Source: Amia ocellicauda
Lineage: Eukaryota; Chordata; Actinopteri; Amiiformes; Amiidae
DNA: 64,000 nucleotides
Reading direction: 5' to 3'
NCBI RefSeq assembly: GCF_036373705.1
Contig: NC_089850.1
Span: 46,809,048 to 46,873,047, forward strand
Below, one piece after another: positions 1 through 12,388 of this stretch. The notes under the pieces were generated by a model. That model was not told the origin of the DNA. It saw only the letters and a program-made list of their open reading frames with translations, and searched no databases. The position numbers and the translations under genes were made by a program. Numbering within the stretch: position 1 is the stretch's first letter; every line of letters begins with the position of its first letter.

Positions 1-1302
1 ATAACCCTTGCTTTTTCCTAATTACCACTCTGCAGAGTTTCTCTTATTGTGAAGTGTGTGTAATGAATAAATGGCTCTGTGACAGATGCGGTGTACATTT
101 AGGTTTGTGTTTAAGAAGGGGTGAATGGAAGAGATTTGATATTCAGGTCTGGGTGCATGATGCATTGCTTTGGAAGATTCCAGCAGCCTTTTTACTTCCA
201 TGCAAGAGGAGGGCTGAAACCAACACAGCCATTACCCTGTCATATTTAAATAAAGACTTTGGTTGCACAGATAGTCTTTTTAATTTTGCTTCACATAAAT
301 AATCAAGAGAATACAAAAAACAAAGCATGTACGATGCTGTATATGTGTTCTTTAGTTTCAGATATGGATTGCAGAAGCACTTATGAGCAAATCACAAATT
401 CAAATGATTATAGTACCCATCTGAGATTGACTACATACAACCCATAACCATTAACTTTATCTGTACATTAACTGTTTACCAGAGATATAGATAATCAATA
501 CATGTGTGTCTAGGTAAACATAATCATTCTTACAACACTTACTTCAGAGATAACATTGACTACAGTGTATATGCTGAGAAGTTGGCAATTTGACCTAAGG
601 AGTCAGCCACAGAAAACAAATCCCCCCACTGAATTCCTTGTAAAAAGACATTTGTGCCACATTCTATCTCAAAACACATAAAACATCAGAAACTGGTCTT
701 TCTGCAAGGCATAAAGATTAGATTACAAACACTTATGAATGTGAATAGAATTTCGACCGCCTGTTTGGTTTTAGTTAATCCTTTAATTAAATTATAAAAC
801 TGCAATTGTCATTTTGTCAGTTTTTTCATCAGGAAGCATAAATGTTACTCCTGGAGAAGATGATAGTGAGCATTTTCTCTTCATAGATGAATAGTACACT
901 AAAGGAAGTCAAAAGAGGATAACACAATTTCCTATTACAATTGGCATCTATGTAGGCTGTCAAAAGTAAGCTGCATGCAACAAAAATGACCATTTTATCA
1001 TACTACATTAGCCGAGCTTCTGAATCACCAGGATTAAAAGTACAGCAGAGTTCATCCATTTAACACCAGGCTGTGTTTTATATTCATGCCGAGATGCTGA
1101 ACCTTTTTTTTTTTTTTTTTTGCCAAGGACAAATTCGCTCCACTTGCTTTATGGCTTCAGTAGATCTTGCATGTATCATAACTCTTGAAAAACCAAGCAA
1201 AAAAAACAAAAACAGGATTACTGAATCTTTTAACAAGCTTAAAAGTATCTAAATGCGACACTGTTGAATCAGATCCTTTCTGACAAATTAAAATGCATTT
1301 CA

Positions 1303-1560
1303 GGGCCCCCTGGGCGTCTTATTCGGTAAAAGCCGCCTGTTGGAGTGCGTGATGGGTCCCTTTACTCGGGGGGCTTGAATCCTGGCTGTTACGCTGTCTG
1401 GGATCTCCCAGGCAACACTGAAATGGTTGTGTGCTGTAAGAGCTAGGTGGCCCAAAGTCGGCTGGGGGAGCTGTGTCCCATCGCAGAGGGCTGTTTCAGA
1501 ATGAGTGGTTCAAAAGCAAACATATTGGAGATTGGAGATTGCCACTCTGGGGCTTTAAGC
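1303..1560 (+). repeat. Possible tRNA-derived SINE
   Basis: A GC-richer block in AT-rich surroundings. GGCTTGAATCC at 1372-1382 resembles the polymerase III B box (GGTTCRANNCC), and GGCGTCTTATTCGG at 1313-1326 is a weak A-box candidate about 50 bases upstream. No poly(A) tail or target duplication was identified, so the call is tentative. Confidence 0.3.
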
Positions 1561-1949
1561 ACCTTGTACTGCTGTAAAGAGATGCTGGAAGCTTCTTATT
1601 TAGACTTTAGTCATCTTATATGCTCTTTTTCAGCAGTCCATTATATTTGATAGGATATGACAGATACAGCCTTTAACGATAGAAAGAGCTTGCAATCCAA
1701 ATAAAGATTTGTTTTAGTAAGCAACACATCAATAATTGTACAATTCTTCACTTAATTGGTTTCTATGTATGGGAAACTGCTGAATCAGCATTTAGTTTTT
1801 TAGCTCTTTGTTATCTCATTAAAATGCTAATTTGACAGTTAATCTGGTTGTTCCAGGTTTAAAAATATATATATTTTTAAAGATCAATTAAAATGTATAG
1901 ACAAATTTAATTAAATAATGAATAATAATTATAATTATAATAAACTGAC

Positions 1950-1967
1950 TGACTATATATATAGTCA
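1950..1967. repeat. Perfect 18-bp AT palindrome
   Basis: TGACTATATATATAGTCA, continued imperfectly on both sides by ATAATAATTAT on the left and ATAATTATTAT on the right. It may extrude as a cruciform; most likely it is incidental in this AT-rich stretch. Confidence 0.5.
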
Positions 1968-2683
1968 TAATTATTATGAGCTTGGTTTATATGACTAGAG
2001 AACACTATATGCCAAGAACTGGCTTTATAAAATGCTGTTGTATGGCAGTAACATGGTTTTAACTATGACCACTAGAACATCCCGCTCAATCCCTGACAGC
2101 AGAGCTGAGTGTTGGGTCCAGAACTGGCTCTAGATCTGTACAGATGTCTGAGAACGATAGGTCCCATCATTACTGTTTTTAATGAGCCACTCTGAGGCAC
2201 AATACAGAATACAGGAGCAGGACGAAGCACACCAGTCAGATTTATTGTTAGAAAACATAAATCTATACACGTGAATAGTGCCCTTCCATATGGTATCAAT
2301 ATGTCATAGCCATTACATACTTTGTATCTGTTTTGCCTTCATTATTAGATAATCACATCACATCTCAAAAGAAAGATTTACACCAGGGTAGATTTGAGAA
2401 TTTCTCTGCTTCTAATAAGATTGTAAAGGGCATTTGCCTGTGACGATTAATTATTTCTTCACTAACTCAGAGCTTGTGACCTGATCCTGGGTGTGTGTGT
2501 AAAGGATGTCTGCTGGTGTCAGATAATTGTGTACAGAAGACATGTAGCAAATTGATGCCTCAGAGCTTATCGAGAGAGCCAGATGGTTAAAGCAGTCTAT
2601 TTTTGGATGCCCTGTTATTTTAGCAACTTAAGTAACTGCATCAAAGTGAAGCGATTATCAGAAATTGTATAAATTAATAAACG

Positions 2684-2686
<3 letters not shown>

Positions 2687-2744
<58 letters not shown>
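2687..2744. repeat. (AT)n microsatellite
   Basis: Uninterrupted AT dinucleotides over about 58 bases, followed by TTTATTTATTTTTATTTTTT. Confidence 0.95.
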
Positions 2745-2748
<4 letters not shown>

Positions 2749-3659
2749 TTATTTTTATTTTTTTCAGTAATCTTCGTTGAGGTGTAATGGCAAATATGGG
2801 ATGATTTTGAACAGTCTGACTGAGAAATCTGAAACGGGCAGGACTTTTCCACAATTCAATGTTTTACATGCCAGCTCATCCAGAAAGTGATGTACTGTAA
2901 GTGGCACTTAATGGACTTCTGCATCCCATATAAAGCTTGCCCACGGGCTTCACTAATCTGGTCAATGCATTTGCACTAATGGTCAGAGGAAGCAATATGT
3001 TAAGCCCCCTGCATTGCTCACAATAAATTACACACCATATGGCAAGCCCCCATGCCTGTATAATGACCAGGTTCCCATTTCATTGTGTGACATATGGACA
3101 GATATCCATGGTGTTATTTGTGCAGACAGTTTCAATTAATAGGATGTGATTGCACATGAAGAGAGGCCAGAGCAGGAACAGAATCTTAATTTATTCAACA
3201 TGAATATTTAATAATAAGACCTACAAACATACAGTTTGGCAGAGCCATTTATAGTAAACCACCAAGCCCTGCAAAATTAATCACAGATTTATTTAGTCAT
3301 AGGGTAGTCAAGGGATTTTCAGTCAAGCATACGTGGGTGCTGCGAAGCAAGAGAGTCTCCATTCAGCAATAACCACAATATCATTTATTAAAATTAGTAA
3401 AATAATTGCTCCCCTTTTCTCGTCTCAGCATGATTTTAAGATTTAAGTGCACTATGCAAGCCCAATAACATACCATGGGAAACACCTGCATTTTACAAAC
3501 TGTCAGCCCTGTTCTGAATTACATTAGAACAGTTGTATTTTCACAGATCGGAAGTTTGAACCACACCGGACAGAAAGACGTCCTCATTCCAGTCAGACAA
3601 CGGCTAATGTGTGGGGATAATAGTGAAAGGGCGGGGATAGGTAACTACTGGCAGGGGTA

Positions 3660-3812
3660 TATAGAGAGCAGCACAGGGGTTGTGCAGCAATCGGCACCCC
3701 AAATAGGAGTAGAGCGCCCTCTGGAGGTGTGAGAGATGTAGCAAATAGCACTCAAAATAAATAGTCTGATAGCCCATGTGTGTGGGCCTGTTTATTACCA
3801 TGGGTTACTACA
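3660..3812 (+). repeat. LTR-like direct repeat, left copy
   Basis: Five blocks in this copy recur in the same order at 4910-5007: a 19-base identity (3660-3678), GCGCCCTCTG (3714-3723), GAGAGATG (3731-3738), AATAAA (3756-3761) and GTGTGTGGG (3778-3786). A central poly(A)-type signal and a TG...CA outline (about 3608 to 3812) suggest a solo or paired LTR. The possible 5' part (3608-3659) is more diverged. Confidence 0.5.
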
Positions 3813-4909
3813 ATGGTTGCAGAGTGGGATTATGCTCACCCACACTGACGGAGCCAGGAGGAGAGCTGGCGATGAGGAGGCCACCGATACTGGGCGGCCT
3901 TCAGGGAGGGTCTCGCTCTAGTGGAGAGAATGGTGAATCCAGCAAGCCAAGAGGCTTCCACCCCTGGTATTAAGAGGCAAGAGGTTTATGTTGTTGGACT
4001 GGCACAGAGTTCAGCAGGAGGGGATAGTATGTTGGGATAGTGTGTTATGGCCCCATTGAAATGGAGGCTCCAGCCCACTACCTGAAGACAAGCCCACGGA
4101 CCTACAAGACTCTGGATCTCAGCAGCCAGAACTGTCACAGCCTTTCTGCTCGAGGACCGCTGATGGGGGTAATGTCCCTGTGGGTCTGGCCTCAGCTCTT
4201 GAGAGGAATTATTTGGGGTGCACCCGAGGTAGGGACCTCATTCAGATGGGGAGTGAGCGACCACATTGGCGGGGCCGCTGCCTGCAGCCCCGCGAGGAAG
4301 ACAACAGAAGGCAGGGCACCGTGAATGAGAAGCTGCAACTGGGGGAAAGTGAGAGGGATGGGAGAGAGTAGCTGAGGTCAGCGACCCGGGCAGCGGAGGA
4401 GGAGCTTCTGATCCACTGGGTGTTGTGTTGGTGTTGTCAGTGGGGAGCCCCTGCAGGAGGGCCAGGAGACCCCCCACTCTGAGAGCTCAGCTTTTCTTTT
4501 TTGTGTGTTTGTGTGTTTTTAGGGGAGGGAATAACAGTAAGTGATATTGATATGTTTGTTTTGTTTTCCAGGAGCGAATGTCTGGGCACTGTGTAGGATA
4601 TAGCGGGGCACCGTTCACCAGTGGGAGAGAGGAGGATATCACTAGTGATAAGTGCTGTGTTATAGGGTAAGCTGTACGTGATTAGTCTTGTTGCACATAG
4701 GGGTAGGAATATGCCACATGTAACAGGAGTGCTATTGCACATAGCCTTGTGATTGTAGGAGGGTACCTGCAACATTAAGTCCCCATCATTGTGTTTATGT
4801 ATTTATATTTATATTATTGGTATTCTGTCACATAAGGTGAACGTGTAGGGCTAGGTGACTAACGACACGGGGGTTGGACCTGTACAGCCATCATGCATGG
4901 CATGAGGTT
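3813..4909 (+). other. GC-rich interior between the LTR-like repeats
   Basis: About 1.1 kb with clearly higher GC content than its flanks. Short open frames occur on both strands, but none resembles gag, protease, reverse transcriptase or integrase. If the flanking repeats are LTRs, this would be a non-autonomous (TRIM/LARD-like) or largely deleted element. Confidence 0.4.
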
Positions 4910-5040
4910 TATAGAGAGCAGCACAGGGCGCCCTCTGTAGGAGAGATGCTCCATGTGGTGTGTATCACTCATAATAAATCATCTTCAGCTGTAAATAAGT
5001 GTGTGGGATTGTATACAGCATATTTGTGTATATGTAATGC
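4910..5040 (+). repeat. LTR-like direct repeat, right copy
   Basis: Shares with the left copy, in order: a 19-base identity (4910-4928), GCGCCCTCTG (4928-4937), GAGAGATG (4941-4948), AATAAA (4974-4979) and GTGTGTGGG (4999-5007). It lacks about 35 bases present between the first two blocks of the left copy. It abuts the (TG)n array. Confidence 0.5.
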
Positions 5041-5045
5041 TATCC

Positions 5046-5048
<3 letters not shown>

Positions 5049-5106
<58 letters not shown>
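5049..5106 (+). repeat. (TG)n microsatellite
   Basis: About 29 TG units, then one CG interruption and further TG. Confidence 0.95.
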
Positions 5107-5110
<4 letters not shown>

Positions 5111-5111
<1 letters not shown>

Positions 5112-8100
5112 GCACTGTAGGTCTCTAGGATCTGTTCTGCAGACCCCTACTGTATTGAGGTTATAGTTGTGATTTTTTATTAAATAATTGTTAAATATAT
5201 ACTATAAATATGTATTTTTTTCACCAGCATGTTCATTTGAATTATTTTAATTTTAGTTTAGTGAGCCTATCAGTGGTTGAAGGTGGGATTTGTAACCCAG
5301 ACCTCATGATTAAGAGTCTGCCTGCAGAGCTAAATAAGCTATTGGAACTCAGATTTAATGTGGCCCTAGCAGTGCTCTGTGTACTGTACTGTACATCTCC
5401 AGGGCCAGGGCAGGAGACCCTGCTGAATGAAGACAAATTATGTGAGATATTTAAAATACTGTAAAATGTAAAAACAAATCTTTACCATTTTGGATGTATG
5501 TTTCATTATTTATTTTTGTTGCCCTGGGATCCTTGTGTTGGAAAATCAAACTACATTGAACTAACCCTAAACCTACCTATAAACCTAACCCTAAAACTGT
5601 GGCTTTATGAACTGGACACATTTACTCAAAAGTAACAGGCAGTAACAGTAATATATTATTTATTTTTGGTCAACTGGCCAACTGACTAACCTGAACAATT
5701 ACATCATTAAGCATGAAATACCTCTGATCAGCTGCAGAGTGCTGTAATTTCTAACACAAAATTACAAGAATTCATACAAGAACTGTAATATTCTTACTGT
5801 ACTATAATTGATTTTTTGATTATTAACAGTATTATCCTATTCATTCTCAAGCTATAAGTGCTAAACAGTGTAATACACAACATCAACAGATGATGGCGCT
5901 GATGTATTGCACACATTCTTACTCTAGTGGTAGATAACTAAATCTAATACCAAAACCTAAAAGAAAAATAAACTGAGTTTTGATTGGTTGATTTTTAACA
6001 AATATAAGATGAAATTATTCTTGCCAAACCTTAAAATGCCCAAGACAAAATTAGTTTTAGAGATGTAACAAGAGATAATTCATACTTTTTCATTCATTCG
6101 TTTCCCTGAAAAATCATCCTGCAGGGTTGAAAGAAGAAGTAGTGTTGTTCTCTACCATGGAATTTAGATGTTATTTAGACTCAAACCTGAAAAAACACTG
6201 TGCTACAATGTTATCAAGTGATAGTATTTCCCAGCAGCACCGTGTTATAAGTGCTATGGCCCAACACCCAACCAACATTATGACAGAGTGAAATCACTTA
6301 CCTCAGCTGTATTTGAACTATGTACAAATCATATTCATATCCTAAATGGAGTGCAGACATCAAATAAATAAGTGTTATCAAATGGGTGGGGTCAGTGCTG
6401 TAAATGTTCCCCCTGAGCTTCACGTGTTGTCAGTTGGGTCCTTATTGTCCACCAAAAGCACAGATGGACAGGGTGCAGTGTTTGCATCATGCTATCCTGT
6501 CCACTAAGGGGTGAAAACATGTTTGTCCTAACAATTAACAGAATCAAGAGTGAGACCACACTGTCATTATCTCAATTCCTGCATGGGACAGGTAAGGAGA
6601 TTTGGTGGCCTGTGCAAAAACACAGTGCAGAATAGTAGATGTTAATCAACTGTTTTGTGTAATGGAAGGGACTGTGTGACAATGTGAGACTTTCAGAAGG
6701 GGGTTCTAAATTATAATTATGTTTTAATATGCTTATAGTGTACTTACAGTATACATAAATATACTGAAAGCATGCATAACTGTATATTTCATTTTTTTTA
6801 TGTGAGAAAATCTATAAAATAAAATGTCTTCCCAAAATCTGTTCTTGCCTAACTGTACATGAACATTAACAACTCACAAAGGCTTGGTGGGGGGCCTTCA
6901 TGAACCTGATTTAATCACAGCCAAAGAGAGAGTTTTAGCCCCAGATTGCTGTTTAATTAATTCGGTTATAAATACATAATCAAAATAATAATAATAAGAA
7001 GAATAAGAAGAAGAAGAAGAAGAAGAAGAATAATATAATACTTTTAATATTAAAAATTAACTAGAGGAAAGTCATTCTAAACCTCCTTCTGCCCATAGTC
7101 ACCAAAGAAATGAGATCTTAAAACAAACAGAAAATTGCAAATTTTGCAGAAAAAGCTTCAAATTCAAGTTTCACGATAGCATAGGTGTTTGAATATTGTA
7201 AATAGCCTAAATGCCTTTAAAGTAAAACCATATTTAATTTTCTTGTCTCTGCCGGGATAATCAAATTAATTCCCTTTATATTAGCTCATGCCGGTACAAG
7301 TATCTATACATGCCTTATTTAAACTATAGAAGAAGCAAATAATATATATAAATAATATAAAGGGCATGAAATTAGTTTTCATTTCAAGATTTTTATTTTC
7401 CGTGTTGTTTGTGAAAGTAACATACTGTATGTGACATTTGTGATTCTAAAAGTCTCACAGAAATATGAAATTCTGAACACACTCCTCTAAAGATATGATG
7501 TAGGACCCTAAACGCTATCAATAAATTAATAATAAATGACAATGTAACCTGGAAAACCTCTCCAATGACATTGCAAGTGAAATCAAATGCCCAGTTAGCA
7601 GTGCCTCTACCTTTTCTGGTTGGTGTTGGAAGGGATTGTTAAATTGATTTGATTTCTTAAAATAAATGCATAAATGAAGAACACATTTTGAACTATAAAT
7701 GTGCTGTATGTTTTTCTTCGCTCACAGCTTGTTCAGACCGGCTCCTCTCTCACAGGAATGCCTTTGTGTTCGATCAGCTCTTTGTATCAGCAAACAATGG
7801 AGCAACACCAAACCAACATGGGAATCCCTATTGCTGTGGGTTAACCTAACTCAGTGGGCAAACTTTTAATTGGCAAAGCTCAACACTATAGTAATCTGCC
7901 GTGCTTATCTGTCTTTCTGTTAATGGACGTTGGCCCCTCCCATTCACAATCCATATACGCTACTTTTTGAAACATTTTGCTATTCCTATCTGCCTTGTGT
8001 TCATTAAAATGCAGTTTTTTTTGTCAGCAGTTCTCAGGGAAGCTCTTTGGAGCCCCACTCGTTCCCATACCCCAAATACTGTTTCCTTTCAAAGGGAACA

Positions 8101-10667
8101 ACAAGGAGCCTCTTTCTGGACGTCTGGCAAAGACATCGTCTGACAGTGATGTAATAGGCAAACCTTGAAGGGGATTGGATGCAATGGAACTGGTTATGCT
8201 CAGTCCACAAAGGAGAGGGGCACAATCGGCTTAGAGCTAAATAAGATCTGAACCCAAGCCTTCCTCACAAAGGTTGATAAAGGCAAGCATTCATACTGGC
8301 TGACGAATTGCCACTGAAGCATGAGAGCAGAGGAAAACTCTCTTTCCTCACTTTTCACACACAAACCCATGTCATATGGGAAACAAACTGGAGCAAACTG
8401 CACAAACATGTTTGCAATGAAGTGGCCTTTTCAGAGAGAGGCCTTTGCAGGCCTTTCTGTGAAGAACTTCACTGTGAAGTTTGCTTTTTGTGGTGTGTGG
8501 GCTGGCACAGTACAATGGGCTGTAGCCAACAGTGTGTATTGTATGTTTTTCAAGTGTAATTCTGACTGTGTACATGTAGATACATGAGTAAGAAATATCT
8601 TAAGGGTACTGTACAAAATATTATACAAATTAAATTATTATTCTCTATTTTCCTTATTCTTAAATACGTTATTATCCACTAAGTATAAGAGGTCAATGAA
8701 AACTATGTAATTTGTATTATTATTATTTGTTTGCCGAATTGCATTTTTAAACTAACAGTAAACAGTTCAATGTTATACTGCTTAACTTTGAACATGGCAT
8801 TCCTGATACCGCAGTTACAAAAAAGTGCCTTGAATGAGTCTCTAAGAAAACCTTCAAAAGCTGTCTCTTCAGCAGAAGAATAAGCAACGTTCACAGCTGA
8901 CCAAATCTTTAGAACCACTTCCTTAATGAGGATTACTATGCAGGCCCAGAGAGGTTACTCCAGGTCATTGACAGAAACCTGCTTTAACTGTGACACAGTT
9001 TTTCTGAGGCAGACAAAGCCAGACTACACACAGAAACGGGTTGAGAAAGCAAATGTGGCAGTATTGGTATGTTTGAGACCAACAGAAAAATATTAAATAC
9101 ATTTATCATTAACACTTCAAAGCAGTTTTTTATGTTTTATTCTGTTCATAGAAAAAAGATTAATCACACGCACATCTAAATATCTTAGAAGGTGCTGGGT
9201 ATCGAAAAAGATTATATAGAATAAAAAGATTTATTTTTTTATTTTTATTCTGTTTATAAAAATAGACTTTGAACACAGTGTTGTTGAGTACATTTCCTTC
9301 TAGTACAATATGTATCCATGGATTTCTTTGTTGGTTTACTTGTTATTTTGGAAATCTAATTTTAACATATAGTTGCCCCCAGTTACTGCATTCGCAATTG
9401 AATGTAAAGTGAATGTAAATAAGGTGTGTTTTGCCTAAAAGCCCAAGTAAGGCACTGAAATCCATCAAACTACCTTCTTGAAATAAGAGATCCTGCATGG
9501 AAGTTTCAGATTGGAGGGTGAGTGTGTCTCTGCATGGGGGAGGGGGTATTTTTAAAACAGAAATGGTAGCTGACAAACATGGAAAGTGTTATATTACCTC
9601 TAGTATAAAGTGAAAACGTGCTTTTCAATGCGCTTGGTCACTATAAATCTTTTCCCATTATGTTTTTGTAGCAGCTTGTTCTGTAAACTGATACTTGCAG
9701 ATAATGTATATAATGGGGTATCTTGTTTCTTTGAAGGAATATCAATTATTTCATTACAAGGGGTCATTGGTCAACACATCTGCTGTCTTGTTGAGGCGTC
9801 TGTGTACGAGGAGTGATTAATTAAAACCTTAGTGGACCTTTGTCTTATTCCAGTGAACTGCCTCCTGCCATATCAATATATTGATTCTCTAAGTTTGTTT
9901 TTACTACTTTATTACATGTCTGTGTGTATTATTTTTCATTTGATTTATTTCCAATAGAAAGCAAGAACCTGCTCATTTCTATAGTGGGTATTTGTGTTTC
10001 TGGTTTCTTCTCAGGTAATCGTCTTTATAATTCTGAAATTATATTTTCATAGTGATTTATATATCAGACTGAACTGAAAATGTAGCATCTTAGGTTCATA
10101 CTTGCAACAACCTATTTAGTATGACATCTGGACATCCATTGATCAACAGATGTTGCAGTGAATCAGAGACAATACAGTGCCACACATCACTGCACTGGGG
10201 CTCAATAAATGTGCTGCGTTTCCACATACAGGAGGAATATTTTGAAGAAACTGAACAACTGTGGCATGAAATCACATCGCAGAGTCATAAGAAGATCTAA
10301 GATTCCTAGGCTGTGTTCCAGGAGAGGTTCTTACAGAAAGTTAACGGCATGCATCAATGAACTGAGCACCACTTTCGATTGAATTTACTCTCTGATGTGA
10401 AATTCAAACCTGAAGCAAGAAACTGATTCACATATAGTCTCCACAGTAAAAGCAGCATGTGACATAAGCTAATAATCAAGCAGAGTATTTCATGATTTAC
10501 AATGAAACGCAATAGGAATTTCCATCAACATATTATATTTCTTAATTTTATTGCAATATCCAGTTGAAGGTCTTTCTAGATTTAGTGTGCATATAAATAC
10601 ATACAGACACACACACAGACACACATATATATAAATAGATAAATATATATTTATAATGTTAAAATGA
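5111..10667. other. Non-coding stretch, no gene seen
   Basis: AT-rich, without recognisable exons. It contains telomere-like CTAACCCTAA/AAACCTAACCCTAAA text at 5561-5597 and an AAT/AAG microsatellite at 6986-7036. The short open frames near 7901-8628 overlap on both strands and match nothing I know. Confidence 0.6.
6986..7036 (+). repeat. (AAT)n-(AAG)n compound microsatellite
   Basis: AATAATAATAAT passes into AAGAATAAG and then about eight AAG units. Confidence 0.9.
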
Positions 10668-10838
10668 CAATGGGCTGGACACATTGCATGCAGAACAGAT
10701 CAAGTGTGGACAAAGGAAGCTATTGAATGGACACCAAGAGATGAAAAAAGACCTAGAAGACGACCACATAAAAGATGGAAAGAATCTTTGCAGGCGTAAG
10801 ATGGGATAGAGAAGCTGTAGGTCGAAGCAAGAAGAAAC
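10668..10838 (+). mobile_element. 3' fragment of an RTE-like LINE
   Basis: The plus strand encodes a decayed reverse-transcriptase C-terminus: QWAGHIACRTDQVWTKEAI, then EWTPRDEKRPRRRPHKRWK, with in-frame stops after ESLQA. WAGH-IA-R...W...W-PR-...-R-R-RPP-RW is the usual C-terminal text of RTE-related elements, whose 3' tails are short tandem repeats. The fragment runs straight into a (GATA)n array. Confidence 0.65.
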
Positions 10839-10899
<61 letters not shown>

Positions 10900-10910
10900 C
10901 GTAGATAGAT
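10839..10910 (+). repeat. (GATA)n microsatellite
   Basis: About 17 tetranucleotide units with one ACGTAGATAGATAC interruption. It directly follows the LINE fragment and probably grew from its 3' tail. Confidence 0.95.
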
Positions 10911-11983
10911 ACTGTACCTGGATTTCTGTATTTAATAGAAAAGGTTTTATGCCACCCCAGAGTAGTGACGTAGGAAACATGTTACCTTGTTAACTGATTA
11001 AGCACATAATTGGGACAATTAATTCATTTAGATCCATTCTGAATATATGCCAAAGACACTGAGCTCTGCAGGCCCAGGGATGCAGATCACTGTGGAGAAC
11101 GATCTGTGACAGGTACCTGTGACATAGTTTTGCATGTGACCTAGTTCTCATAAAGTCCTTATAGGAAATACTTCAGTGGCGACTGCTGAGGCTATACGAG
11201 GAGCCTGCTCAGAGAGCTCTCTGTTCACTTGCAAAGTTGAAAAAGTTATTTGCTGGTTCATTTGAAATCATCTCACTTATTTCCCCCAAACCCAAACAGC
11301 ATCTTACATCAACCTAATTGGTGTATTTCATTGCAGTGAAAACTCAGAGTCTCTGTCAGCCTGTTTCACTGCCTTGAATGGACAACTGCTAATACAGCCA
11401 ACCCTAGAATTTTCACAGTTTAGTCTATCAAACCAATTAGCATTGGGTTAAATTCTCTACAATATGTATCTATAGGAGTAGAAAGTTTCAGAAAGAGATT
11501 GCAAACAACATATTGCCCATACGCAATCAGACCAGAAATAAAATCAGATTAACTTCAAGCCTCATAAACACGCCTGCTTACTGTGAGTGCCTATTAAACA
11601 GTGACCAGAGGTTACTGCAGTTCAATGCATGAGGGGTATCTCAAAGACAGAGGGGAGATTAATGGTACAAGTCCACAAAGTACTGCTCTTTTTCATAATC
11701 CAGGAGTCAATCTGGCTAGAAAAGAAAATACCGTCCCTGGAAATAATATAACAGAACAATTTACATTGCAATTTTTTAAGGTAAGTAAAATATCAAGAGC
11801 AGATTAACATTAGAAGGACAATCTGGTAGATGCTGTACTGGGTAAATCAAAACTGAATGTAGTGTTTTTTTTCTTTCCTTTATTTCCCCATCTGCATTGT
11901 GGCACTACAATGACTTTCATTGGCCTACTTTGCCTTTAAATCTTGACATGTCTTCAGCTCCCATTTCATCCTGCATGTTAACA
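10911..11983. other. Non-coding stretch, no gene seen
   Basis: About 1.1 kb between the (GATA)n array and the 79-bp MITE. No exon or repeat family recognised. Confidence 0.6.
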
Positions 11984-12066
11984 TACAGCTCTGGAAAAAA
12001 ATTAAGAAACCACTCCAAGTTCAGAAATCAATGTTAAGTGGTCTCTTAATTTTTTCCAGAGCTGTA
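11984..12066. mobile_element. 79-bp Tc1/mariner-type MITE (11986-12064)
   Basis: Two 30-base inverted repeats, beginning TACAGCTCTGGAAAAAATTA, match at 29 of 30 positions and enclose about 20 bases. TA dinucleotides at 11984-11985 and 12065-12066 are the target duplication. It is almost pure foldback, with no coding capacity. Confidence 0.85.
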
Positions 12067-12092
12067 ATTGCCCGCCCTGAAAATAAGATACA

Positions 12093-12235
12093 ATCTAATA
12101 CAGGGGTTCTTAACCAGGGAGAAATGGGTCCAGTTCGGCAGCAGCACCCCTCTGGTCGATGGGGGATGCAGGATTACCATGGATAGCTGCAGGAGGTGCC
12201 AGATGGCAAAAAGGTTAAGAACCACTGCTCTAATA
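12093..12235. mobile_element. 127-bp hAT-type MITE (12101-12227)
   Basis: Terminal inverted repeats CAGGGGTTCTTAACC and CAGTGGTTCTTAACC (14 of 15) are flanked by ATCTAATA and CTCTAATA, an 8-base duplication matching at 7 of 8. These are the hallmarks of a hAT element. The interior is non-coding. Confidence 0.8.
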
Positions 12236-12336
12236 AGACCTGAAATGACAGTAACTCTATAAAGCTCTATTGACAATGTTTATCCGGGTTTTTAGAAAAA
12301 ATATTGTACATTAAATACAAATCAATACATTATAAC

Positions 12337-12388
<52 letters not shown>

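Larger units (their letters stand above)
1..3607. other. Left flank, no gene seen
   Basis: AT-rich sequence downstream of SMPDL3A. It holds a possible tRNA-derived SINE near 1303-1560, an 18-base AT palindrome at 1950-1967, an (AT)n array at 2687-2744 and a T-run near 1106. I find no exon here, including of CLVS2, the next gene in the human order. Confidence 0.6.

Noticed and set aside
4437..4775. 112-aa minus-strand frame inside the GC-rich core at 4-5 kb
   Set aside because: No gag, pol or env-like motif and no matching frame elsewhere; taken as chance.
5561..5597. Telomere-like CTAACCCTAA / AACCTAACCCTAAA text
   Set aside because: Only three or four irregular units; too short and degenerate for an interstitial telomere.
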